From positions 123,922-187,921 of the forward strand of contig NW_024064153.1 of assembly GCF_009727055.1 (NCBI RefSeq): DNA of 64,000 bases. Reading direction: 5' to 3'. How positions within the stretch are numbered: position 1 is the first letter of the stretch; every line of letters starts with the position of its first letter. Made by a program: the position numbers and the translations under genes. Source of the stretch: Benincasa hispida. Taxonomy: Eukaryota; Streptophyta; Magnoliopsida; Cucurbitales; Cucurbitaceae. A model generated the notes under the pieces. That model saw only the letters and a list, made by a program, of their open reading frames with translations, was not told the origin of the DNA and ran no database searches. Positions 55,501 to 64,000 of the stretch are shown in pieces.

Positions 55501-56832
55501 TTCAACACTAGCTTTGTTTATTAAACTATTGATAAAAAGTAGATGACTAAGGAAGAAATTTGAAGGAGGAAGTAATGTCTACAGACTTAACTTTCAAAAA
55601 CAAAAACAAAAAATTAAAGACCCGTTAGGTAATCATTTCATTTTTTTTTTAATTAAGTTCATTTCCTCTTAATTTCTTTTACCATGGTTTGCATCATTCT
55701 TAGTACAAGAATTAAATTTTTAGCCAAATTTAAAAAACAAAACAAGTTTTAAATTTTGGTTTGGTTCTTGAAAATATGGGTATAAGTAGTTAATAAAGAA
55801 AAACATTTAAAGATGGAAAAAACGTTTGTAAGCTAAATATTTGAAAATGAAAAATAAAAATTCAAATAATTATCAAATAGAATCTAAGTTTGGAGATATA
55901 TATATATAATTTAACCTTTATTTTTATATAATTTTATTACTCTGTTCTCCAATCTCTCTCTCATTGTCCTAGTTTTCTTAGGATGTATTGTTCATTTTAT
56001 TATAATATATCAAATATATTAGGGTTTTTTTTTAAGGTCCCTATCTCCGTTTTCCAATTCTAGCTAAAATTGTTTCCTTATTTCATTCATATAACATCAT
56101 TTGTTTTGACATCAAATTTCTCTTATAAGGCTTATTTGATGAATTTTCGTTTATTGTTTCTTATTATTAGATCACATTTATTAAGAACAAACTTATTGTA
56201 TTTTAATTTTGACCCTGTTTCATAAACATTTTGCTTTTTATTTTTGTTTCTGAAAATTAAACCTATACATCCTACTTTTCCTTTCAAATATTTTCTTTTT
56301 TTTATCTACTTTTTACCAATAATTCAAAAAAAAAAAAAAAAAAAAATCAAAAGTTGTTTTTACTTCTGGAATTTGACTAAAAATTTAACTATTATACTTA
56401 AGAAAGATGCAAACCATCATAAGAAATAAGGAGAAAATAGACTTACTTTTCAAAAATAAAAACAAAAAACAACCTGATACAGGACCTAAATGGTTACTTA
56501 ATTAGGGCCAAATAATTACCAAATGAAACTTCAATTATTTATTTATTTTCCAAAAACTAAATAAAAATGAAATAGTTATCGAATGAAACTTAATTCTCAT
56601 TTATTCCCCAAAAATGTTGGGATTAGAAGATTTCACCTAAAAACACTACTCATTATTCATACTCATCTCAAACTCACTTATGAACTAAGACAAAACAAGA
56701 CAAAAAGTCCAATAACGCATCTCATCAGATTGCCATTCCAAACTCAGATAATATCGAGCAGTGATTGATGAAGGCCAAAAATAAACCAGACATCTATTTC
56801 CAAGCAGAGCCCAAATAAAGCAAATAGAAAAT
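55501..56832. repeat. AT-rich spacer with MITE-like copies
   Basis: Three segments share arms like GACCCGTTAGGTAATCATTT and AAATAATTATCAAATAGAATC (about 55618-55890, 56210-56490 and 56500-56600). They resemble a decayed cucurbit MITE family also seen at 28515. Target duplications could not be fixed. No gene is seen. Confidence 0.45.
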
Positions 56833-57177
56833 TCAAAGCAGCTTAACACCTGCTTCCCTCACAGAATCAATAACAGCTTTGACCTTACCATGATATTTTT
56901 GTTCTCTTTTCAAGTGCACACAAACAGCTGGGATTCCCTTAAGCAAGAGCCTCTCTCCCAACAATTTCCCAATCTTTGCAGCAGCAGCCACATCACTTTT
57001 CGACTCCATGCTCGACCGCAGTGCCTTCTCTTGTGAACTTGCAGCCGAAGCAACGGTGGCCGTTTCGGAGTAGACCACCTGGGCACTTACATACTTGTTT
57101 GTGAAGTGCATCTTCAAGACATATGGCTTTAGATATTGGGTTAATCTTGCTGGCTTAACTGGAGGAGGAATCACCAT
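56833..57177 (-). CDS. uL18-family (L18p/L5e) ribosomal protein
   Basis: An intact 114-codon frame with no intron in the coding part. The protein is the short plant member of the uL18 family, close in length and sequence to Arabidopsis At5g27820 (114 residues), which I recall as the probable mitochondrial uL18; organelle placement is an inference. uL18 binds 5S rRNA or its site in the large ribosomal subunit. Visible blocks: LKPYVLKMHFTNKYVSAQVV (16-35), SETATVASAASSQEKALR (37-54), an AAAAKIGKLLGERLLLKGIP stretch (64-83) and a C-terminal KREQKYHGKVKAVIDSVREA (90-109), the usual end of the uL18 fold. There is no obvious N-terminal presequence. The ATG at 57177 is preceded by a splice acceptor and 24 bases of leader, which supports this start. 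It is the only intact conserved gene in the window. Confidence 0.93.
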   Translation of the reverse strand: MVIPPPVKPARLTQYLKPYVLKMHFTNKYVSAQVVYSETATVASAASSQEKALRSSMESKSDVAAAAKIGKLLGERLLLKGIPAVCVHLKREQKYHGKVKAVIDSVREAGVKLL

Positions 57178-58500
57178 CTCCCTTGGCTACTCCAATGTAC
57201 TCTAAACAACACAAACAATGGTGAATATCAGAATCTTCAATCCTCTCAGCTTAAGCTAAGCTCCCACTCAGTGAGTTGAATAATATATTTGTTTAACTAC
57301 TATTGTTTCCCTATTTTCATTCAGCATTTTTTTCTCTGGAAAACCAAACTTTCCTTAAGAAGAAATGAAACAATACAGAAAGCACCTCAGATTCAAACAA
57401 AATGAGTCCTGATACATAAATACAAAAGGGCTCAGTCAAAAAAGTCCACAGAAAAACCAATACTTTTTAAATCGTTGTTTGATATTCATAACATAGCTTT
57501 CAAGAGTAATGGCAACGGGTAAAGGTTTTGATATACTATTAATAGCAGCAATAAATTGAAAGGGTAATTGTTCTTTAAAACTTTAAAATAGCACCATCCA
57601 TAAAACCAAGGGTGTACATTAGTTCTATATGACATCTGCTAAATCAATATTGGGTAGTGAAAATGGACAACCCAGGTTTCAACTACACTCACCGGTTTGT
57701 TTTAATTGATTCAGTTTCAACCAATTTGTGCTTATGCTTTGCCCAATTTCTTATTTTCTGAGTTTCAATTTGCAAACCATTCATCCCAAATAGAGGAACA
57801 ATTATTCAGTTTCAACCAATTTGTGCTTATGCTTTGCCCAATTTCTTATTTTCTGAGTTTCAATTTGCAAACATTCATCCCAAATAAAGGAACAATTATT
57901 CATTATGGCCACTGCAAAGTGATTGCCTACAGGTTCAAAATCTGATTGTCCCTACCCTCATAAACATAAATCCTAGTTCAAGACAACATTTTCGAATTCT
58001 CTCATTCATTCAACAATATAGAATGGATAGCCACTTTGAGCAACCACTCAAATAATTCCCCCAAATTGAGATTGATACTCAGAAGAAAGAGAAAAGTGGG
58101 ACTACAAATCATGGTCAAAATGCTCTTTTACATTCATTTACTTTCTACAATTTTAGCAACGGACTTAACATAATAAACGATTTCAAAAGAAAAGAGAAAC
58201 ATCAGCAAGGGTAACGATACCTTAGATGCATCTTGACAGTAGTCTAACCCTCTCTTCGGACCCCGAATTCGAATCAGAACAGACTTTAGATCATTTCATT
58301 GTACTAATAACTAAATTTACCCTATTTTGATGTTAATTGAAGAGAAAAAGTAGAAGAAAGAGAATATAAAAGATCAAATCCGGTCAAACCTTGATGGAAA
58401 ACTACGGCAGCGGCAGCGTGAGGTTTCCAGCAGAACACACCTACAGACCCACCACTGAAGAGAGAGAGGGAGAGGCAAAAGAACTGATGAAAACGAGGGT
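57178..58500 (-). other. uL18 gene 5' UTR, exon 1 and leader intron
   Basis: Inferred from splice signals. On the minus strand, exon 1 (about 58480-58390) ends CATCAAG|GTTTGAC; the intron (58389-57202) ends TTGTTTAG|A; exon 2 contributes 57201-57178 before the ATG. The intron is about 1.19 kb. An extra exon is possible, because CATCTAAG|GTATCG occurs near 58220. Introns in the 5' UTR are common in plant housekeeping genes. Confidence 0.65.
57709..57900. repeat. 95-bp tandem duplication in the leader intron
   Basis: ATTCAGTTTCAACCAATTTG starts at 57709 and again at 57804, and the following 75 bases are nearly identical (a deleted C and a G/A change). It produces the open frame at 57706-57945, which is not a gene. 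Confidence 0.93.
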
Positions 58501-58517
58501 TTAGATTTTTTTATATA
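58496..58517 (-). promoter_or_regulatory. uL18 core promoter: TATA box and telo box
   Basis: The minus strand reads TATATAAAAAAATCTAAACC and then CT. TATATAA is at 58511-58517. A telo-box-like TCTAAACCCT, typical of plant ribosomal protein gene promoters, follows within ten bases. Exon 1 begins shortly downstream with TC-rich sequence. Confidence 0.65.
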
Positions 58518-58527
58518 ATAATAAAAG

Positions 58528-59395
58528 GCTAAATTATACCAAATATTCCTAAATTTTGTATTTTATGTCAAAAATATCCTTGAAATTTTCAAAAGTTTCA
58601 AAAATAAAATGAGTTAAAAAAATACCCTTACTGTTAGTTTTTTTGTGTCATGGATGCCCCTGAATTTTCAAAATTTCAAAAATACTCTTAAATTTTTTTT
58701 TAAAAAAAGTCCAAAAATACCTTTTCTATTATATGAACACAAACTGTTAATACCATCTTACTCTTTATTTTCCACTTTTTTTCTCTCATCCCTTCTCCAA
58801 TACCCTATTAACCCAATTACATTTTGTATTTAACTATTTATTGTTTTGGTATGTTTTATGGACAGATTTTGATTTTTGAAGTTGTGAGATTTTGTGGGAT
58901 TTTATGTTTTAACTTAAAATTTTTGTTTTTATTTTAGCTACTGAGAAATTTGGTTTAAATTAGAAATTGAATAATTAAGAGAAAGTGAGAGTATCTATAT
59001 ATAAAAAATAGGATATCTATATAATTTATTTTAAAATTGGTTGTTTTTTAACTTCAAAAAATTCCAAACAAATTGATGACCCATATTAACGATATGAGCT
59101 TCTAATTTTTTTTAAATTTTAAAGTTATTTTTGCAACGATATATTATCGATTTTTGTTCCTATACTAATGATAAAGGTATTTTTTTAAACTTTTTTTAAG
59201 TTAAAGTATTTTTGAAAACTTTTGAAAGTTTAAAGGTATTTTTAAAACAAAACTTAACGGTTTCTATCTAAAACTAATGGTAATGGTACTTTTGAACTCT
59301 TTTTGAAAATTTAGGGGTATTTTTTAAACTTTTGAAAGTTTAAGAATATTTTTTACGCAAAGTATAAAGTTTAGGGACATTTTTTATACTTTAGC
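58528..59395. mobile_element. MULE-type MITE with long inverted repeats
   Basis: 868 bp. Left arm GCTAAATTATACCAAATATT and right arm (as complement) GCTAAAGTATAAAAAATGTC continue as imperfect inverted repeats over hundreds of bases. A perfect 11-bp target duplication AATAATAAAAG lies at 58517-58527 and 59396-59406, within the 9-11 bp range of Mutator-like elements. The middle is TC-rich and noncoding. It sits immediately upstream of the TATA box of the uL18 gene. Confidence 0.85.
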
Positions 59396-59642
59396 AATAA
59401 TAAAAGTAAGGAAAAAATGAAAATGGACAAACAACCCAATGAGTATGGATTGGACAAACCCAGTTTTCAACTGCAAGCAAATAGAACAAGATACATACAG
59501 AAGACACTGTTAGACCACCAGTGATCCGTAGTTATAGTAGGAGGGGTTAGAAGGTAACTGTAAATGATGGTACTTGGGAGTGAGGGAAGTTGTGATTAGT
59601 GTGGGCACCATGAGATGGCAGAGGTTCTTATTCAATAATGCC

Positions 59643-60121
59643 TATGGGACATAGGTCGAATTGGATTGGATTGAGGGTATTTCTTGGACCAACATTAAAA
59701 TTTGGGTTGGTTTGATTGGTAACCAAATGACCCAAATAAAGTTTCCAATCCGACCCAATCCAACCCTTAAAATTTGGGTTGGATTGGGTTGGATTTTTGG
59801 GTTATAACTTATTTTTTTATTTTTAATTACATACAACACATGACTGATAACTAAAATCTCATACAATTAAGATGCTAAATACCAAATATCTATGATATTT
59901 ATTGTAAACTTTAAACAAAGACAAATATCATAACAATTTTAAAAGAAAAATATTAAAAATTCACAAATAAATAAAAAAAAGTAAACAAACTTTAAACAAA
60001 TAGGAATATATATATATATATATATACGGGTTGGGTTGGGTCAACTAACCCAATCCAACCTTAACATTTTGGGTTGGGTAGTCTGGATTGTTCGAGTTGT
60101 CGAGCTATTTGAACACTCCTA
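59643..60121. mobile_element. hAT-type MITE, diverged
   Basis: 479 bp rich in GGTTGGATTGGG. Ends are TATGGGACATAGGTCGAA and ...TTTGAACACTCCTA. Flanks ATAATGCC and ATAATACC match at seven of eight bases, fitting an 8-bp hAT duplication. A (TA)n run is at 60006-60026. Confidence 0.7.
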
Positions 60122-60191
60122 ATAATACCTATCTGTAAGGGAGTTCCTCACACAAACGACAAGACTTTGACGCTTTAACTAGGATTAGAAA

Positions 60192-60437
60192 TAGGGGTGT
60201 ACATAGTCCGGGTTGGGCCAGATTGGGTCACCGGTTCTGTTTTTTTTTTTAATTTGACTGTTTTTTAACTTTTATTTATATATATATTCGGGTTGGGTCG
60301 GGTTGATCCGACCCTGAAATGGGGTAACCCGAGACCCATCCCGAGTTAAATATTTTTTAACATTTTTAACCCAACCCTTGCGGTTTGAGTTGGGTAGTCC
60401 GGGTTGGTCAGGTTACCGGATTTTTTGAACACCCCTA
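60192..60437. mobile_element. hAT-type MITE
   Basis: 246 bp with ends TAGGGGTGTACATAGTCCGG and ...CCGGATTTTTTGAACACCCCTA; perfect 8-bp duplications ATTAGAAA at 60184-60191 and 60438-60445. It is the same type as the 59643 element but better preserved. No transposase is encoded. Confidence 0.9.
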
Positions 60438-60589
60438 ATTAGAAACATAGGAAACGACTTGATAATCCTATCTTCTATATTTATGTACAATTAATCTATA
60501 AAAACTACCTCATTTGAAAACAGATTTGCCTTTTTATTATTCTGAAACAAAATTACTTTTTTAAAACAATATTGATACGAATAGGAATA

Positions 60590-60977
60590 TGTATTTTCAA
60601 GTTTCACATTAAACCTCTCATTACAATAAACATTCAGCCACACAATCTCAGTGACCATTAGCAACTAAACCTTGCCCCATTTCCCAAATCCCAATCCAGC
60701 TGCCTTCCAACAACTAAAAAGGAACCAAAATGGTATATCAAGTTGGGGGAGTTTCAAAACTGAATAATACCTCAAAGTTATCATTAAAGAGTTTTCCCTC
60801 TCGGAGAGGTATAATAATGTAGGACGAATAGAGTTAATTGAGTAATATTCTATGTTAAGTCCTCTTTTACCCCACTTATAATAAATTCTATAAATATGAA
60901 TATTTCTCCTTAGGTATAAAATACATTATCATTCTAATACAAGATTGAATCTTGGAGGATTACTCTAGAGGCCTAGT

Positions 60978-61014
<37 letters not shown>

Positions 61015-61475
61015 ATAGGAAATATTCCAAAACTAATCCGACCAACTAGTTTAAATACAAAAAAGAAGTAGCAACCTATGTATAATTTCTTAGATGCAAT
61101 GTATTGCATAAAAACAAGGAGAATGAGCTACACAATCGAATTAGCTAAATCGAACTTGATTTCAACATCCAATAGTTTCTTTTTGTTTCTTGTTTTCGGA
61201 TTCTAGAAAGGCAAACATTGAGCAACTGTTCTTGTTACTTATTTCTCATTTTTAATACAGAAATGATTAGCAAACACATTATACATTTATATTTATTTTT
61301 CAATAGGAAAATAAAGACCAAAAAAACAAGAGAAATTACCAACTAAGAAGCACAGAGATATGAAGAAGATGATGATTCCAGTGGCGCTTCAGACGTGAAG
61401 TGAACGAAGATGAGAGGGAGAGAGACGAACGAAGAAGACGATTTCCGTGGAGGGTGGGGCCTAGGGTTTGGTTTC
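60590..61475 (-). other. Possible two-exon transcript without a long frame
   Basis: On the minus strand, a promoter-like region (AAACCAAACCCTAGGCCCC near 61455-61475, with a telo box) is followed by a TC-rich leader with a donor AGTTG|GTAATTTC at 61340. A strong acceptor GGTTCCTTTTTAG| lies at 60714. The second exon reads TTGTTGGAAGGCAGCTGGAT and runs to AT-rich sequence with TGTAATGAGAGG-type 3' end signals. The spliced product has no open frame longer than about ten codons after its first ATG, so it may be a noncoding transcript, a truncated gene or a mis-read. The frame at 61336-61599 covers only the leader. Confidence 0.35.
60982..61013 (+). repeat. Run of 32 A
   Basis: An uninterrupted A run inside the inferred intron. 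It may be the tail of an old SINE or simply a microsatellite; no SINE body with A/B boxes was recognised. Confidence 0.95.
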
Positions 61476-61621
61476 TAATTTGTATTTCGTGGGCTATTTT
61501 TTTAACCGAAATGACCAAAAGAAGGACACATTTGAGAGGGTTGAAGACTCTGGGGATTAATTTGCAAAAGAAAACTTTTGGAACTAATAAAATATGCAAG
61601 ATCTATATTACCCTTAATTAA

Positions 61622-62835
61622 ATAAGCTCCTAAAATGAAGGAAAATAAGAGTAGCCCCACCCCTCGCTCCCACGCGACAATTCTTGGTAGAAAGAACCTT
61701 TTTAAGTTTCACATTTCATAATTATCACATTTCTTAAAAATTCGTTAAAATAGTATAATAGAATCTCGATATGAATCGAGATACACATAATTTTTCCAAA
61801 TCATCTTACTTAATCTTTTTTATCTTTCCTAAATATGAAAATCGCGATGCCAAATATTATAAAATTTGGAGGAATTTGAAAAGATAATTAGTAAATCAAT
61901 TTGAAAATGTGTAAACATATATTGGGTATAAGATTTGCCAAGATTTTTTATAATATTTGAAGATTAGGGGAGAAAATTTGAAAAGACGTAAGAGTTGGTA
62001 TATGATTTAAAAGATGTGATATTTGAAAAATGACGTGGATCTCAATGTTCATCCCAAGCAAAATTTCATTAAGAAACCCTAATCTCAATGTTCACCTCGG
62101 ACAAAGTTGTACTAGAAAGTCCAAAAGAATTGATAGATGGATATAAGATGAAAAAGTTATTTTTTTTTTATTCAAATCTCGGTTTCGATCTCAATCGAGA
62201 AAAACTATATTAACAAATTTTCAAAATGACTGCTTATTGTGAAAGGTGAAACATAAAGAGGAATATTTCAGAAAATCTTTCGAGAGGAAGTAGCATTTTT
62301 TTTAAAGTCTCACGATGTGAAGTAGCAAAATATTTTCTGAAATAAATAAATAAGTTGCACTTATAATGAATTACTTCCATAAATACAATTTTTTTAAAAT
62401 CGTACCCACCTAGATTTTATTGCAATCAAGTAAAAACTTTAGGATATTTGTAATACATAGTAGAATAAGAGAAAAAATCTAAAAATATATTACATCTTTA
62501 AAATATTTGCAAATATAGATGACTTGACTAATCAATCTTTGAATTTTTTTTAATTTCCAATTTCGCCCTCCTTGTCTTATCTTGTTGTACACTTTTTTTT
62601 AAGTCTTTTTATTTTCTTTATTTTCTTCGATTTTTGCTTCTTTCCTCACTTTTTTCATTTTTTTTCATTTTATTTTCTTTCTCAGTTTTTTACTCTTCTT
62701 CCTTATTTTATTTTATTTTATTTTATTTTGTTCTTTCCTTTATCCGATTTTTGCTTCACTCAATTCATAAGTGACTTAACACCAACAAGTCAATCATCAA
62801 GTTTGATTATTATAACAAACAATAAATATAAATAG
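61622..62835. other. AT-rich intergenic DNA
   Basis: No gene is recognised. Short inverted stretches such as GAATCTCGATATGAATCGAG (61763) and a T-rich block with repeated TTTTATTT (62640-62740) are present. The frame at 62572-62835 is low complexity. Confidence 0.5.
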
Positions 62836-62839
62836 CAAA

Positions 62840-63910
62840 TGAAAGTCTATTAGTGATAGTCACTAATATTTTCTATCATTGATAGCTTAATCTTTGATTA
62901 TATTTTCATAATTAATAGGCACTTATAGAAATCTATCATTGATAGCCAACTTAGTGAATTTAATTAATAAAGTTGAATCTCAAACTAAAATATAAGTGGA
63001 ATGCCTTGAAGTTATCACTAATAGCATGTTTATTAGTGATAGAAGCTATCATTGAAAAGAAAATGGACTTACAAATTTTGGGAAGGACGAGAAAGGTAAA
63101 AAAAGATGTTCGGTGGCTATGATTGATAGAAGCTACTACTGATAACATGTTACCAATGATAGAAGCTAATACTAATAGCATGCTATTGATGATAGTAGCT
63201 ATCCGATAGCATGTTTTCGGTGATAGAAGCTACCACTGATAGCACGTTATCGGTGATAGAGAACTATCACTGATAGCATGATATCAGTGAGATCATTGAT
63301 AGCATCTTATTAGTGATGTTATCAGTGAAAAAAGCTATCACTGATAACCACAATATGAGTAATGTTAGCGATATCGGTGATAAAACTTAGGTGATATCTA
63401 TATATTGAGTTTCTTTCAAAGGTGATAATCAGTTATAGAAGTCTATCATTGATAGCCTTAAGTGTTAATATTTCAAGGTTGATTCTAATTGATGAAAGTC
63501 TATCAGTGATAACGACTGATAGCTATTATAGGTGATAACCATGATAAAAGATTATTAGTGATAACTACTATGGTAATCAAAGTTATGGGTCTTCTTTCAA
63601 GGTTGATCACTATTTATAAAGCTATCGTTGATAGCTACTGATAGCCTTAAGTAGTAATATTTCAACGTTGATTCCAATTGATGAAAGTGAATCAATGATA
63701 GCTACTAATAATTGATAGCAAATTAAAAACTAATATTTCAAGATTGTATTAATTTTTCTCAAATTGAAAGCTATCGCTGATAGCAACTATCATCGATAGC
63801 AATTGATAGAAACTATCAGCGATAGCAGCTGATAGCAGCTATCTGTGATTCACTGATAGCTACTATCAGTGGTTATCAGTGATAACTGCTATCAGTGATA
63901 GCTTTTAATT
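62840..63910. repeat. Dense GATAG/CTATC palindromic repeat
   Basis: Dozens of variants of CTATCACTGATAG, GATAGAAGCTATC and CTATCAGTGATAG with irregular spacing. Because the unit is close to its own complement, both strands look alike. A longer unit with ATTTCAAGGTTGATTCTAAT occurs near 63469, 63586 and 63658. It reaches close to the window edge. Confidence 0.88.
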
Positions 63911-64000
63911 TGAAAAAATCGGGAAGAAGCAAACAAAATGGTGACTGGGCATGGGTTTTTTAGTCTTTTACCATTTTTTTGATCTATATATGCAATTATT

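Noticed and set aside
61336..61599. 87-codon minus-strand frame as a gene
   Set aside because: It covers promoter and TC-rich leader sequence with no domain; the conserved signals there are transcriptional.
62840..63910. Tet operator-like sites (CTATCAGTGATAG)
   Set aside because: The similarity is a chance match of a degenerate palindromic plant repeat; there is no repressor gene or bacterial context.

Overview
This is a plant nuclear window made almost entirely of nested LTR retrotransposons. One ordinary gene is clear, near the right end. The genome is a dicot, probably a cucurbit. The cucurbit inference rests on how closely the Tat-type Gypsy gag and linker at 51.5-55 kb resemble melon and cucumber polyproteins as I recall them; nothing here proves the species. 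There are no bacterial operons, rRNA or recognisable tRNA genes.

Layout. 1-10.4 kb: minus-strand nest. A truncated LTR of 'family B' sits in a gag that is itself a chromovirus/Athila mosaic. The Athila-type element with its 5' LTR (2273-3670) lies in the protease of a defective Copia (Copia B), whose own LTR (6696-10375) carries a solo LTR (6904-8767, TSD GTGCT). 10.88-26.23 kb: one complete minus-strand Copia element (Copia A) with matching LTRs, PBS, PPT and a GTATC target duplication. It is spread over 15.3 kb because four insertions, one carrying a fifth, sit in its coding region; subtracting them leaves about 5.35 kb, a normal Copia length. 26.2-29.3 kb: AT-rich DNA with MITE-like pieces and no recognised gene. 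29.3-32.1 kb: plus-strand Gypsy 5' LTR, PBS and truncated gag. 32.1-39.4 kb: decayed minus-strand Athila element (3' LTR end, PPT, integrase tail, RT, protease, gag, PBS, 5' LTR). 39.4-47.75 kb: minus-strand chromovirus (LTR, PPT, chromodomain, integrase, RNase H, gag, PBS, unlike 5' LTR) split by a solo LTR (TSD TTAGC). 47.75-51.5 kb: LTR fragment, pyrimidine tract and two minisatellites. 51.5-55.5 kb: Tat-type Gypsy gag and linker split by a solo LTR (TSD GAACA). 55.5-61.5 kb: gene-bearing DNA with a nuclear gene for a uL18-family (L18p/L5e) ribosomal protein, a possible second short spliced transcript, one MULE-type and two hAT-type MITEs. 62.8-63.9 kb: dense GATAG/CTATC repeat.

All retroelement coding regions carry stops, frameshifts, deletions or changed catalytic residues. 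Six insertions are solo LTRs with recognisable target duplications, so recombination between LTRs has been the main removal route.

The most important quality finding is technical. Eight copies of the 38-bp Nextera mate-pair junction adapter (two head-to-head Tn5 mosaic ends) are embedded in the sequence at 14735, 15194, 22695, 22808, 36622, 36746, 36869 and 49442. They sit beside artificial duplications and deletions, so the assembly is locally wrong there and ORFs crossing them are not real proteins. I found no convincing new enzyme system. The most unusual biological patterns are a terminal hairpin shared by three different LTR families and a MULE-type MITE inserted directly upstream of the TATA box of the uL18 gene.
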